Positions 54,021-64,000 of a DNA stretch of 64,000 nt are shown piece after piece. How positions within the stretch are numbered: position 1 is the stretch's first letter; every line of letters begins with the position of its first letter. Source of the stretch: an uncultured Paracoccaceae bacterium (lineage in GTDB: Bacteria; Pseudomonadota; Alphaproteobacteria; Rhodobacterales; Rhodobacteraceae); contig CANMKS010000001.1 in assembly GCA_947498645.1 (NCBI GenBank), positions 2,456,032 to 2,520,031 of the forward strand, in the 5' to 3' direction. Under the pieces are notes generated by a model, which saw nothing but the letters and a program-made list of their open reading frames with translations, had not been told where the DNA came from and searched no databases. Made by a program: the position numbers and the translations under genes.

Positions 54021-55544
54021 ATGGCAGCTTTGGATGACGTAGAGGTCAAAGAAGGCGTTGATCAAGAGACCGTGGATGCCGTCAAGGAACTCTCTGGCGC
54101 ATACAAATACGGCTGGGAAACCGACATCGAAATGGAGTACGCGCCCAAAGGCGTGAACCCCGATATCGTGCGTCTGATTTCGTCCAAGAACAAAGAACCG
54201 CAATGGATGACCGACTGGCGTTTGTCGGCTTTTGAACGGTGGGAAAAGATCGAAGAACCCACATGGGCGATGGTCGAATATCCTGACATCGATTTTCAGG
54301 ATATCTATTACTATGCCCGCCCCAAGAGCATGGAAGAGAAACCCAAGTCACTGGACGATGTGGATCCCAAGCTGTTGGCAACATACGAAAAACTGGGAAT
54401 TCCGCTGAAAGAGCAGATGATCCTGGCTGGTGTCGAAGGGGCAGAGGATGCGCCCGCCGAAGGCCGCAAAGTGGCTGTGGACGCGGTGTTTGACAGTGTC
54501 TCCGTCGGCACGACCTTTCAGAAGGAACTGGAAAAGGCCGGGGTGATCTTTTGTTCGATCTCTGAGGCGATTGAAAAGCACCCCGAGTTGGTCAAGAAAT
54601 ACCTGGGCACCGTCGTGCCGCCATCGGACAACTTTTATGCGACGCTGAATTCTGCTGTCTTCTCTGACGGGTCGTTCGTCTACATCCCGCCGGGCGTGCG
54701 CTGCCCGATGGAACTGTCCACCTATTTCCGCATCAATGCAGAAAATACAGGCCAGTTTGAGCGGACCCTGATCATTGCCGACAAAGGGTCATACGTGTCC
54801 TATCTGGAAGGCTGCACCGCGCCCAAGCGCGACACAGCCCAATTGCACGCCGCAGTTGTTGAGATCATCATCGAGGAAGATGCCGAGGTGAAATACTCCA
54901 CGGTGCAAAACTGGTATCCCGGTGATGAAAACGGCAATGGCGGTATCTACAACTTTGTCACCAAACGCGCCGATTGCCGGGGCGACCGGTCCAAGGTGAT
55001 GTGGACGCAGGTTGAAACAGGGTCTGCCGTCACATGGAAATACCCAAGCTGCATCCTGCGCGGTGACGACAGCCAGGGCGAGTTTTATTCCATCGCGATC
55101 GCCAACAACATGCAGCAGGCCGATACTGGCACAAAGATGGTGCATCTGGGCAAGAACACAAAATCGCGGATCGTGTCCAAAGGGATCAGCGCCGGCAAGG
55201 CGCAGAACACCTATCGCGGTCTGGTGTCGATGCATCCCAAGGCGAAGTCTTCGCGCAATTACACACAATGCGACAGCCTGCTGATTGGCGACAAATGTGG
55301 GGCGCATACGGTGCCTTACATTGAGGTCAAGAATAACAGCAGCCGTGTTGAACACGAGGCGACAACATCCAAAGTGGATGATGACCAACTGTTCTATTGC
55401 CGCTCGCGCGGGATGGACGAGGAAGAGGCAGTTGCCTTGGTCGTGAACGGGTTCTGCAAGGACGTGTTGCAGGCCTTGCCGATGGAGTTCGCCATGGAAG
55501 CGCAGGCGCTTGTGGCGATTTCGCTGGAAGGGTCCGTAGGGTAG
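54021..55544 (+). CDS. sufB: Fe-S cluster assembly scaffold SufB
   Basis: The 507-residue SufB forms the SufBC2D scaffold where Fe-S clusters are built. The family core includes [17 protein letters not shown], the [23 protein letters not shown] segment, [16 protein letters not shown] and the C-terminal [22 protein letters not shown]. Length is close to alphaproteobacterial orthologues. It begins 12 nt after the desulfurase stop and is followed by an 84-nt gap and a hypothetical membrane protein gene. Confidence 0.97.
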   Translation: MAALDDVEVKEGVDQETVDAVKELSGAYKYGWETDIEMEYAPKGVNPDIVRLISSKNKEPQWMTDWRLSAFERWEKIEEPTWAMVEYPDIDFQDIYYYARPKSMEEKPKSLDDVDPKLLATYEKLGIPLKEQMILAGVEGAEDAPAEGRKVAVDAVFDSVSVGTTFQKELEKAGVIFCSISEAIEKHPELVKKYLGTVVPPSDNFYATLNSAVFSDGSFVYIPPGVRCPMELSTYFRINAENTGQFERTLIIADKGSYVSYLEGCTAPKRDTAQLHAAVVEIIIEEDAEVKYSTVQNWYPGDENGNGGIYNFVTKRADCRGDRSKVMWTQVETGSAVTWKYPSCILRGDDSQGEFYSIAIANNMQQADTGTKMVHLGKNTKSRIVSKGISAGKAQNTYRGLVSMHPKAKSSRNYTQCDSLLIGDKCGAHTVPYIEVKNNSSRVEHEATTSKVDDDQLFYCRSRGMDEEEAVALVVNGFCKDVLQALPMEFAMEAQALVAISLEGSVG

Positions 55545-55628
55545 TGATGTCTTTGACGTTGTTATTTAATTGTCACGCGGACGTCGCGCGGCGGCCCATT
55601 TGTTGCCCCAGTTCGCTGCAAATATGCG

Positions 55629-56189
55629 GTGAACGGACAGGCGATGGGATTGCGGCCGATGGGCATGGCAAAACAGGATATCAACGACTTCAACGCGCGG
55701 GTAAAGCGCATCAAGAACCCGCGCAACACGTCCTACTACGATCCCGATCTTGGTATGCACGTGCCCAAACGGGTGAGCCGCGACAAGATCAAGAAGAAGG
55801 CCAAGAAAGAGGAAGAAATCCTCGGGCCTTTGATCGTGTCGATGATTATCGGCGCGCTGGGGCTGATGGCAGCACAGGTGCTGCGCATCCGTTATTTCGA
55901 GGCCGCAGTACCAGAAGACATCGTTTTCTATCTGGAACTGTTCGTCGGCTTCTGGGCCGTGGTCACCCTGTCCGCCTTGATGAACCGACGCACAATTGGG
56001 GCACGTCTGGCACAAACTGCCGGCCTGCTGATCATGATGACAATGGGGCACAACATCATCTGGCGCTGGCCGGAACAGATGGCTGTGATCTATACACAGG
56101 CCTATGTGGACGAGGTATTGGAAACAACCTCGCAGCACTCCGTGGTGTATCGCGGACAGGTCTACGGGCTTCCGACCCCGCAGTCGTAA
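55629..56189 (+). CDS. Hypothetical membrane protein between sufB and sufC
   Basis: A protein of up to 186 residues. A basic soluble N-terminal part (NPRNTSYYDPDLGMHVPKR, then a Lys-rich helix) is followed by three hydrophobic helices between about residues 65 and 145 and a C-terminal polar tail. The GTG at 55629 or the ATG at 55644 could be the start. I do not recognise a named family. Its retention inside the suf operon suggests a supportive role, but that is inference; it could equally be a passenger. Confidence 0.75.
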   Translation: MNGQAMGLRPMGMAKQDINDFNARVKRIKNPRNTSYYDPDLGMHVPKRVSRDKIKKKAKKEEEILGPLIVSMIIGALGLMAAQVLRIRYFEAAVPEDIVFYLELFVGFWAVVTLSALMNRRTIGARLAQTAGLLIMMTMGHNIIWRWPEQMAVIYTQAYVDEVLETTSQHSVVYRGQVYGLPTPQS

Positions 56190-56276
56190 ACAACCAAATT
56201 TGCAACCCAACCCTGCCGGATGCGTCCGTGTGGGGTTTTCGCGTTGCGCGCAACATAGAATCCTGAGGAGCAATAC

Positions 56277-57032
56277 ATGCTGGAAATCAAAGGCCTAGAG
56301 GTCAAACTGGAAGAAGAAGACAAGCAAATCCTCAAGGGTGTCGATCTGAAGATTGAACCCGGTATGGTCCATGCGATCATGGGACCAAACGGTTCTGGTA
56401 AATCGACTTTGTCCTATGTTCTGTCGGGCCGTGACGGCTATGAGGTGACGGGCGGTTCGGCGACGCTGGAAGGCAATGATCTGCTGGATATGGAGCCGGA
56501 AGAACGCGCGGCGCTTGGCCTGTTTCTTGCGTTCCAATACCCTGTCGAAATTCCCGGTGTCGGCAACATGACCTTCCTGCGCACGGCGGTGAACGCCCAA
56601 CGCAAAGCGCGCGGTGAAGAAGAACTGAGTGCGGCTGATTTCCTCAAAGAGGTGCGCGCCAAAGCCAAGAGCCTCAAGATTGATGCTGATATGCTGAAGC
56701 GTCCGGTCAATGTTGGATTCTCGGGTGGTGAGAAAAAGCGCAATGAAATCCTGCAGATGGCCATGCTGGAACCCAAGATGTGCATTCTGGACGAAACTGA
56801 TTCCGGTCTTGACGTGGATGCGATGAAATTGGTGTCCGAGGGCGTGAACGCCCTGCGGTCCGAAGGCCGGTCGTTCCTTGTAATCACCCACTATCAGCGT
56901 CTGCTGGACCACATCAAACCTGATATCGTGCATATCATGGCCGACGGCCGCATTGTGAAATCCGGCGGGCCAGAGCTGGCCCTTGAGGTTGAAAACAACG
57001 GATATGCCGACATTCTGGCAGAGGTGGCCTGA
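56277..57032 (+). CDS. sufC: Fe-S cluster assembly ATPase SufC
   Basis: A soluble ABC-type ATPase of 251 residues that drives conformational change in SufBC2D. Walker [13 protein letters not shown] near residue 36, the FLAFQYPVEIPGV segment, the signature GFSGGEKKRNEILQMAML and Walker B CILDETDSGLDVDAM are present. The ribosome site GAGGAG lies just before the ATG. The stop overlaps the sufD ATG by one base. Confidence 0.98.
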   Translation: MLEIKGLEVKLEEEDKQILKGVDLKIEPGMVHAIMGPNGSGKSTLSYVLSGRDGYEVTGGSATLEGNDLLDMEPEERAALGLFLAFQYPVEIPGVGNMTFLRTAVNAQRKARGEEELSAADFLKEVRAKAKSLKIDADMLKRPVNVGFSGGEKKRNEILQMAMLEPKMCILDETDSGLDVDAMKLVSEGVNALRSEGRSFLVITHYQRLLDHIKPDIVHIMADGRIVKSGGPELALEVENNGYADILAEVA

Positions 57033-58318
57033 TGGCACTGGCAAAACTGAAATCTGATACAACAGAGGCGCGATTGGCCGGGGTGACCCTGCCAACAGGG
57101 GCCGCATGGGCAAACGCCGCTCGTGCGGATGCCATGGCACGGGTCCGCGAGATGGGCCTGCCGACAAAGCGTGATGAATATTGGAAATACACTGACCCAA
57201 CCACGCTGACCGATGCCGCAGCAGGCAAGGCGGCCTTGTTCCACAACGACGAAGCAGCCCTTTTTGATGCGGTTGACCGCGTGCGCGTTGTCTTTGTGGA
57301 CGGTGTGTTTGATGCAGAGGCGTCGGATGATCTGGCCGCAGAGGGGCTTGAGATCGAGCGCCTGGCCGATGCGATGGCCGCGGACATTCACTGGGCCAAG
57401 GATATTTATGGTGTGTTAGAGGCGCGGGGCCAGAAGCCCGTGCCGCGCACATTGGCCGCGCTGAACACTGCGATGGCGACCGATGGTGTTGTAATCCGGG
57501 CAACAGCAAAAGCTGCCAAACCGGTCAACCTGATCTATCTGCACCGCGATGAGACATCCGACGCGGTGCTGCACAATCTGGTCAAGGTTGAAGCGGGCGC
57601 AGAGGTGACTTTGCTGGAAACCGGCCCCGCGGCGGCAAGGTTTTCCAAGCTGCTCGAGGTTGATGTGGCTGATGGTGGTACGTTCCATCATGTCCGCGCG
57701 CAGGGCCGTGACCATGAACGTCGCGCCGTAACGCATTGTTTTGCAAGGATTGCAGCGGAATCGACGTTCAAGTCCTTCACGCTGACCTTCAACGGTGTGC
57801 TGACGCGCAACGAATGCGTGCTTGAGATTATTGGTGATGATGCCACTGCCCATGTGGCAGGCATCTGTGTCGGTGACGGCAAGGATTTCCACCATGATGA
57901 CACGGTGTTCATCACCCATGATGCGGTGAATTGCGAAAGCCGTCAGGTCTTTAAGAAAGTGCTGCGCAACGGGGCGACAGGCGTGTTCCAAGGCAAGATC
58001 CTTGTGAAGGAAGGCGCGCAAAAAACCGATGGGTATCAGATCAGCCAGTCACTTTTGCTGGATGATGACAGCCAGTTTCTGGCCAAGCCAGAGCTTGAGA
58101 TTTACGCCGATGATGTGGCCTGCTCACACGGCTCGACCTCTGGCGCGATTGATGAAACCGCTTTGTTCTACCTGCGCTCGCGCGGGGTGTCGCATGATGA
58201 TGCGCGCAATCTGCTGACACTGTCCTTCCTTGCGGAAGCCTTGGAAGAGATTGCAGACGAAAGCCTCGCTGAGGATCTGCGGGACCGGCTGGAAGGCTGG
58301 CTGGCCCGTCACCGCTAA
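57032..58318 (+). CDS. sufD: Fe-S cluster assembly protein SufD
   Basis: SufD pairs with SufB in the scaffold and helps iron entry. The 428-residue protein shows the diverged N-terminal helical domain (REMGLPTKRDEYWKYTDPTT) and the beta-helix core, ending in DDVACSHGSTSGAIDETALFYLRSRGV, which carries the conserved Cys-His segment of the family. It overlaps sufC at the start and the first YIP1-like gene at the end (TAATG). Confidence 0.95.
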   Translation: MALAKLKSDTTEARLAGVTLPTGAAWANAARADAMARVREMGLPTKRDEYWKYTDPTTLTDAAAGKAALFHNDEAALFDAVDRVRVVFVDGVFDAEASDDLAAEGLEIERLADAMAADIHWAKDIYGVLEARGQKPVPRTLAALNTAMATDGVVIRATAKAAKPVNLIYLHRDETSDAVLHNLVKVEAGAEVTLLETGPAAARFSKLLEVDVADGGTFHHVRAQGRDHERRAVTHCFARIAAESTFKSFTLTFNGVLTRNECVLEIIGDDATAHVAGICVGDGKDFHHDDTVFITHDAVNCESRQVFKKVLRNGATGVFQGKILVKEGAQKTDGYQISQSLLLDDDSQFLAKPELEIYADDVACSHGSTSGAIDETALFYLRSRGVSHDDARNLLTLSFLAEALEEIADESLAEDLRDRLEGWLARHR

Positions 58319-58821
58319 TGCCTGTCACCCAAGATATCGTGCGCACCTGGCGCGGACCGCGCCGGGTGATGCGCGATCTGCTGGCCCAGGGCAGGCGCGA
58401 GGATCGGGCGATTGCCTATCTGATGATCAGTTGTTTTCTGATCTTTGTCGCCCAATGGCCGCGTTTGTCGCGTCAAGCCGCAGGGTTTGAGTTGGCACCG
58501 GGCGCAGAGGTGCCCGAGCTGGACAGGCTTATGGCGTATGAATTTCTTGGCTGGTTGATGATTTGGCCACTATTTCTCTATATTCTGGCAGCGCTGACAC
58601 ATCTGGTGGCGAAGGTGCTGGGGGGCAAGGGGGATCATTATGGCGCACGGCTTGCCCTGTTCTGGAGCATGTTGGCCACGGTGCCGGTTTTGCTGCTGCA
58701 CGGGCTGATGGCGGGCTTTGTCGGACCTGGCCCGCAAACCAACCTGATCGGGGCTATCTGGGTGGCGGCCTTTGCCATCATCTGGTTCCAATCCCTGCGC
58801 GAGGCAGAAAGCGGATCATGA
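58318..58821 (+). CDS. YIP1-like membrane protein, first of two
   Basis: A 167-residue inner-membrane protein with about four hydrophobic helices, a polar N-terminal start (IVRTWRGPRRVMRDLL), and the pattern of the bacterial YIP1 superfamily. Function is unknown. The ATG overlaps the sufD stop, and its own stop overlaps the next gene as ATGA. The pair could be two halves of one membrane complex. Confidence 0.75.
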   Translation: MPVTQDIVRTWRGPRRVMRDLLAQGRREDRAIAYLMISCFLIFVAQWPRLSRQAAGFELAPGAEVPELDRLMAYEFLGWLMIWPLFLYILAALTHLVAKVLGGKGDHYGARLALFWSMLATVPVLLLHGLMAGFVGPGPQTNLIGAIWVAAFAIIWFQSLREAESGS

Positions 58822-59410
58822 ATGTGACGTTCCAAAGCTGGATGCAGGCCGTCTGGACCTCGATCATGGAGCCTACGGCCTCTGCGCGTCAGGCGCTGGC
58901 GATGAATGTCCCGCGCAACGTGCTTTGGACCGCTTTGGCGCTGACGGCCGTGCTGAACGTCATCTTTGTGGTTACGTTGCAATATATTACCAACACCCCC
59001 GTCGTGATGCAGGATCAGATGCTGCCAACGACGCCCTTTGGGTTCTTGGCCATAATGGCCGTCTTTCTGGTGATGTTTGTCTTTGCCCTGTTCCATGCGG
59101 GCCGGATGTTGGGGGGCAGTGGCACGCTGGACGGCAGCCTGACGCTCATGGTCTGGTTTCAAGCCATCAGCCTGACGCTGGAAGCGGTTCAGATGGTGCT
59201 CGCGCTGATCAGCCCGGCGATTGCCACGCTTTTTGGCCTGCTGGCCCTTGGCGCCCTCGTTTGGTGTTTTATGAATTTCATCAAGATCTTGCATGGTTTT
59301 GACAATCTGCTCAAAACCACCGTTGCGGTTGGCATGGCGCTGATCGCAACGGCCCTGCTATCCAGCATTTTCCTGACCGTATTTGGCATCGCAAATGCCG
59401 GAGGCCCGAC

Positions 59411-59414
<4 letters not shown>
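58818..59414 (+). CDS. YIP1-like membrane protein, second of two
   Basis: A 198-residue protein with five or so hydrophobic helices. It resembles its upstream neighbour in organisation and in the YIP1-type N-terminus (WMQAVWTSIMEPTASARQALA). GGSGTLDGSLTLMVWFQAIS is a typical loop-helix of the superfamily. It overlaps both the previous gene (ATGA) and sufS (ATGA). Why two such proteins sit in a suf operon is not known. Confidence 0.78.
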
Positions 59415-60634
<1,220 letters not shown>

Positions 60635-60652
60635 GAGCAATCTACTTTGGCG

Positions 60653-60680
60653 TTGCGAGGGACGGGGCGCGCGGCTATAG
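60653..60680 (+). promoter_or_regulatory. Predicted promoter of tRNA-Arg
   Basis: TTGCGA (-35), a 16-nt spacer and CTATAG (-10) end ten bases before the tRNA-Arg 5' end. The very GC-rich spacer and discriminator are usual for stringently controlled stable-RNA promoters. The match was scored by eye. Confidence 0.5.
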
Positions 60681-60690
60681 ACACCCGTAA

Positions 60691-60767
<77 letters not shown>

Positions 60768-60887
60768 ATAATTTCAATGACTTAGATAAATCATTGGTTA
60801 TGCATTGCGCCAGCTATGTGTCACTTGATGTGTTATTTAGTGCAACAGTGAATTTTTTTGAATGGAGATTCTGGGCCATGAGTAATG

Positions 60888-61308
60888 TCATGTTGCCCAG
60901 TGGCAATGACGCCGGAGGATGTCTTCAAGAATTTCCAACTCGAATCGGTCTTCTTCGAATAGCTTTTCGATCAACGGCCCAAGGGGGCAGTCAGGAGCTT
61001 CGAAATTAACTCCGTTCATAAGTAAGAAGTTGACGGCACAAACAAACCCGGTTCCGCTTGTTTCCATCGATGTAGCCATGGCTGGTTGAGATGCCATGCC
61101 AGTAGTAGGCTGCGACCCTAACAAGGTCGCAGCCGGGTTCATATGCTAGTGCGTTTTGAGGTCTACCAATCGCACCCAGAAGATCATCTTTACGCTTGAA
61201 AGCACGAAGCTGTTCTGGCTTCAGAACACTTTCATGAAATAAATCAACATCTTCCAGTGTTAGAAAGCTGGTATCTTCTAGTTCGTCTAGAGGCTCGAAC
61301 CTGAGCAT
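60888..61308 (-). pseudogene. doc: Doc/Fic-type toxin gene, frameshifted
   Basis: Two overlapping reverse frames together make a normal death-on-curing toxin of 139 residues. The first frame carries the 5' part through the catalytic motif HGYIDGNKR (His77), which would transfer phosphate to or otherwise modify EF-Tu. The second frame continues as TGFVCAVNFLLMNGVNFEAPD to the end. They are joined if one of the two T bases at 61052-61053 is removed. As written, the product is cut off after the motif and ends in a foreign tail. The start overlaps the upstream small gene (TGATG). Confidence 0.8.
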
Positions 61309-61523
61309 CAAGTCAGATAATCGAGTGTCTCTTTATAGCGAACTTTGGTGTGTTCCATAGCTTCGCGAGCAGACATGCGCTTACGTTCGGTAGGCATTGC
61401 CTCACTTTTGAAGTTGGTATTGGCCGCGATCAAAGATGAGAAATGCCTACTATCTGCGGCGCCATGCACACATGAGCCGTGGAACCGACCACAGATTGGG
61501 CAATTGAGCGTTACGAAGGACAT
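61308..61523 (-). CDS. Putative antitoxin or partner of the Doc-type gene
   Basis: A small gene ending in TGA that overlaps the doc ATG, the usual antitoxin position. From the ATG at 61523 the product has 71 residues. An N-terminal segment with CPICGRFHGSC could hold zinc, and a charged C-terminal helix (MSAREAMEHTKVRYKETLDYL) follows. An internal ATG at 61397 would leave only 29 residues. It does not look like Phd or the usual Doc antitoxins. The function is inferred only from coupling and place. Confidence 0.5.
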   Translation of the reverse strand: MSFVTLNCPICGRFHGSCVHGAADSRHFSSLIAANTNFKSEAMPTERKRMSAREAMEHTKVRYKETLDYLT

Positions 61524-61642
61524 TTCTCGTCTCGTGAATCGTTTTGTTTCGTTTCGTCTACATACAATAGGTTTAGAGACCATGAATGGCAAGTTTGTGG
61601 CCACACACGACTTTTTTATAGATGTTTTGATACCGCAAGGTT

Positions 61643-61837
61643 TCAGTTTTCCTTCATAGCACGGCGCATCCGCCAGTTACACTGTTCGACATCACGCAAA
61701 AGGCACTGGCGATAGATGTCCTCTTTCGTGAAGCCGCCGGGATCGTTTGCTAATAGCGCGGCGATGTTGGGCGATTTAGGGGCACTTGCGGCGCTGCCGC
61801 CGCCTTTTCTTTTGATGCTGGTACTGTCGAGGGGCAT
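61643..61837 (-). CDS. Small hypothetical protein
   Basis: A 64-residue basic protein from the ATG at 61837, which has an AAAGGA ribosome site at good distance. The N-terminal part is low-complexity (KRKGGGSAASAPKS). The C-terminal part (LLANDPGGFTKEDIYRQCLLRDVEQCNWRM, in pieces) looks like a short helical domain with two cysteines. No family is recognised. It belongs to the accessory strip behind tRNA-Arg. Confidence 0.5.
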   Translation of the reverse strand: MPLDSTSIKRKGGGSAASAPKSPNIAALLANDPGGFTKEDIYRQCLLRDVEQCNWRMRRAMKEN

Positions 61838-62298
61838 TGGTTTGGTCCTTTCTTGAGGGAATCGCCCAGATGACGGCGGAGACCCAAAACCCAACCATCA
61901 TCTGGACCTTCTCACCGGCCCGACATGGGCTTGGATCGGCGGATCGGCAGCGGGGGAACATCCCTGAAACCCTGCTGCGATGCTGTTAGGCGCGGGCGAG
62001 ACCGTGCAGTTTGGACAAGGCATCGTTGGAAGCCCGCTGATCGGCCAGACGATGGCCTGTTGCGGTTGTCCAAACGACAGTCGCCACTGCGGCAAGTTTT
62101 CGGCTGCTGTGCTGGACGTGTTTTTCGGTAATTTCGGCACAGGTCCACATGACGACACTGGATCAAAGGACGACCTGTGGGACGCATATGGCATCACCGT
62201 TGCGCCGCCGCTGATCCCTTGCCAAAACCCGTGACTGAACCAAATGTGAACGCCAAAACCTCGTGCCGGAAGACAAGTGCCTGCCGTTGCCCTTCGCG
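61838..62298. other. Stretch without a convincing gene
   Basis: Long open frames exist on both strands here (for example 61980-62234 forward and 61898-62197 reverse), but they overlap each other. Their products are rich in Cys, Pro and Arg and none has a good ribosome site or recognisable motif. A degraded accessory gene is possible. I cannot choose between them. Confidence 0.4.
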
Positions 62299-62571
62299 TC
62301 AGTTCTTGAGGTTGAAAATCTGCTGCCTGTCTTCGGCGCGTTGTGTCACGACAATATCGCCGCCGTCATCGATGATCTGTCGGATCATGCCGCGTGCCTG
62401 CGCTGCTGTACATTTGGTCGCCCCCATCAGTTCGTTAACGGATGCCCCTTGGGGTTGCCGCAGCAGGATGGCAATCCGTTCCTTCTGTTGTGCGGCGCTC
62501 AGGGCTTTGCGGGTTTGATTGGTTGGTGTTGGCGTTTCTGTCGGCCAGCCATAGAGTTCGCAGTTGGACAT
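62299..62571 (-). CDS. DUF3489-like winged-helix protein
   Basis: A 90-residue protein from the ATG at 62571. The C-terminal ~60 residues (KERIAILLRQPQGASVNELM, then ATKCTAAQARGMIRQII) match the helix-turn-helix pattern of DUF3489, common on plasmids and genomic islands of alphaproteobacteria. The N-terminal 30 residues are Thr/Pro-rich. It supports the view that the region behind tRNA-Arg is accessory. Function is unknown. Confidence 0.6.
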   Translation of the reverse strand: MSNCELYGWPTETPTPTNQTRKALSAAQQKERIAILLRQPQGASVNELMGATKCTAAQARGMIRQIIDDGGDIVVTQRAEDRQQIFNLKN

Positions 62572-63014
62572 TCTTGAGTTTGCCTTGCTATCGTATGCGC
62601 CCCGAACGGAAGGTTGATCGGATTTGCGGCTCAATCATCCTGGGGTCTCGTTATTGATTGGAGGGCGCAGGTGATGCGCCCCTTGGTGGTCGTCTGCATG
62701 TTTACCAACTAAATTCCGCGCCGACGCAAGGCGCCCTGAGGCTGAGGCGCCGATATGCTCACTGCACAACTGACTGCTTTGTCAAAGCCACAGGCATTGA
62801 TCATGGCACGCCATACTCTTTAAACGTGCAATTCTTAGATCGCCCAAAGGTGTTTGTAATTCTTCACAATTGAGTTTTTGTCGGGGCCATATGTTGCGCA
62901 ACCCAATCGCTAGCGCCATATTTTCATTAACAAAACGGATGACGCTCAAGGATTACGTGCTGTTATCGAAGCGAAGGCCTTTGGACGGTCGCCTGCCGCA
63001 AACGCAGCACCTGT
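62572..63014. other. Gene-free AT-rich stretch at the right edge of the accessory strip
   Basis: About 440 bases with no frame of credible start or composition. GC content is low around 62.75-62.95 kb and returns to core values at the dapA-like gene. I looked for a second copy of the tRNA-Arg 3' end as an attachment-site repeat and did not see one. Confidence 0.4.
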
Positions 63015-63932
63015 CTAGAGGCCAAGCAACCTTAGCTTTGCGTCTTGCCTGATCGCTATCGCGTCCACTTCCGCTTTGGTCGCCTTGCTCAGCATACCCC
63101 CCGGCTTGCGCACGGTGTCGTGAGCAATCACCCCGCGCTGCGCCAGCGTATATTTGCGGATCGCCAGCCCCAGACCCGGCTGCGCCTCATAGCGTACCAT
63201 CGGCATATAGGCGTCAAAGATATCGCGGGCATGTGCCACATCACCGCTTTGACAGGCGCTGACCACCTGCGCCATCATTTCAGGGTAGGCAAAGCCGGTC
63301 ATCGCCCCATCCGCCCCGCGCAGCATTTCTTCCAGCAGGAACAGCCCGCCGTTGCCGCAGAGAATCGAAATCCGCCGCCCGCCCGCGTCAGATGCCGCCC
63401 GCAGCGCGCTGATCTTGTCGAGCCCCGGCCAGTCTTCGTGTTTCAGCATTACGCAGGTGGGGCAGTCAGCGACAACTTGCAGAATGACAGAGGTTGGTAC
63501 GACAACATTTGTCACCAGCGGAAAGTCTTGCAGCACAAACGGCGCATCACCCAGAACCTCGGCGGTGTTGTGATAGTAGTTCAGGATTTGGCCATCGGTC
63601 CTGAGGCTGCCGGGCGGGGCCACCATGACGCCCGCGGCACCAATATCCATCGCCGCATCGCTGAGCGTTTTCATCGCGGCAAACCCCGGTGCCGACACGC
63701 CAACGACAATGGGCACGGAACTGCGCGCGACGACGCGTTTGACAACGCCCACGGATTCCTCTGCTGTCAGTTTTCCCGCTTCCCCCATCATCCCCAGAAT
63801 GGTCAGCCCGGTGGCTCCTTTCTCGATGTAGAAATCGACCATCCGGTCGATGCTGTCCCAATCAACGGCACTATCGGGCAGAAAGGGGGTCACAGCGATG
63901 GTAAAGACACCGGCGGCGGTTTCATCAAGCAT
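63015..63932 (-). CDS. DapA/NanA-superfamily aldolase or lyase, atypical active site
   Basis: A 305-residue TIM-barrel protein of the dihydrodipicolinate synthase family. The Schiff-base Lys164 is present in CVMLKHEDWPG. Typical DapA has a TT pair in GTTGE and a Tyr in YNVP; here these read GMMGE (Met48, Met49) and QDFP (Gln135), so three of the usual proton-relay residues are absent. It is therefore probably not lysine-pathway DapA but a lyase or aldolase for another keto-acid. The ATG at 63932 follows AAAGGAACC. Confidence 0.85.
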   Translation of the reverse strand: MLDETAAGVFTIAVTPFLPDSAVDWDSIDRMVDFYIEKGATGLTILGMMGEAGKLTAEESVGVVKRVVARSSVPIVVGVSAPGFAAMKTLSDAAMDIGAAGVMVAPPGSLRTDGQILNYYHNTAEVLGDAPFVLQDFPLVTNVVVPTSVILQVVADCPTCVMLKHEDWPGLDKISALRAASDAGGRRISILCGNGGLFLLEEMLRGADGAMTGFAYPEMMAQVVSACQSGDVAHARDIFDAYMPMVRYEAQPGLGLAIRKYTLAQRGVIAHDTVRKPGGMLSKATKAEVDAIAIRQDAKLRLLGL

Positions 63933-64000
63933 GGGTGGTTCCTTTGTGGGATAGGCGAAGGGTGATCTGGCAAAGGGCCATGGCGGCAGCGGCCTGACAG
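63925..64000 (-). CDS. Possible C-terminal end of an upstream gene
   Basis: An open reverse frame enters from the right edge and ends TGA at 63925, overlapping the start of the dapA-like gene by eight bases. The visible end reads CQAAAAMALCQITLRLS followed by a short basic tail. A coupled upstream gene of the same pathway is plausible, but 24 codons are too few to identify it or to be certain that it is coding. Confidence 0.3.
   Translation of the reverse strand, partial: CQAAAAMALCQITLRLSHKGTTHA

Noticed and set aside
60768..60887. Possible attachment-site repeat of the tRNA-Arg 3' end
   Set aside because: No second copy of the tRNA end was found by eye in the following 2.3 kb.
61980..62234. 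Forward frame rich in Gly and Cys in the accessory strip
   Set aside because: It competes with reverse frames of similar length and has no clear start signal or motif.

Overview
This 64 kb window looks like one contiguous chromosomal segment from an alphaproteobacterium of the family Rhodobacteraceae (Roseobacter group). The evidence is gene order and protein character: dgt-argS-SPOR-nagZ-scpA-scpB, yceD-rpmF-plsX-fabH-ihfA-merR, lptF-lptG-lptD-surA-pdxA-rsmA, and an iscR-cysteine desulfurase-sufB-sufC-sufD-sufS operon with a Cys-poor IscR. Base composition is moderately high GC, interrupted by several lower-GC patches. I cannot name a genus from the sequence alone. No rRNA operon, CRISPR array, insertion sequence, integrase or phage structural gene was seen.

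Layout. 1-11.1 kb: start of xthA, an exported protein of unknown function, a small low-GC gene, erpA, then a forward block dgt, cation/proton antiporter, argS, SPOR protein, nagZ, scpA, scpB. 11.2-17.1 kb (mostly reverse): a dCTP-deaminase family protein, tRNA-Pro(GGG) with its own promoter and terminator, and the fatty-acid/phospholipid block yceD-rpmF-plsX-fabH-ihfA-merR, with bamE divergent from it. 17.8-28.1 kb: msrB, an Uup-type ABC-F protein, an SDR dehydrogenase, mazG, an M20 amidohydrolase, two tandem ureohydrolases, a DUF1499 protein, prfA-prmC and a DUF4167 protein with a clear terminator. 28.1-35.5 kb (reverse): a six-gene outer-membrane biogenesis operon in which every junction overlaps by 1 or 4 nt. 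35.6-47.3 kb: pepA-holC, a low-GC FAD oxidoreductase, a TetR/hydrolase pair with twin operators, a retropepsin gene coupled to a 35-residue lipoprotein, marC, a second ABC-F protein, an MFS transporter, ndk and small proteins. 47.4-51.9 kb (reverse): a DEAD-box helicase, a GFA protein, an HD phosphohydrolase, a hypothetical protein and an alpha/beta hydrolase.

52-60.6 kb is the most coherent functional unit. It is a suf operon for Fe-S cluster assembly, preceded by a promoter whose -10 overlaps a perfect Irr/ICE-like palindrome. It encodes an IscR that lacks the classical three-cysteine cluster, two different cysteine desulfurases, SufB, SufC and SufD, one uncharacterised soluble protein and three uncharacterised membrane proteins. 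A tRNA-Arg(CCG) follows. Behind it lies a 2.3 kb lower-GC accessory strip with a frameshifted Doc-type toxin gene, its small upstream partner, and small hypothetical genes. The window closes with a DapA-superfamily aldolase/lyase lacking the usual active-site Tyr and Thr pair.

Most of the window is ordinary core genome. The items most worth following up are the suf control region and its extra proteins, the coupled micro-lipoprotein and retropepsin, the broken Doc module beside tRNA-Arg, and two families of short dispersed repeats, one of which is embedded in a coding sequence.
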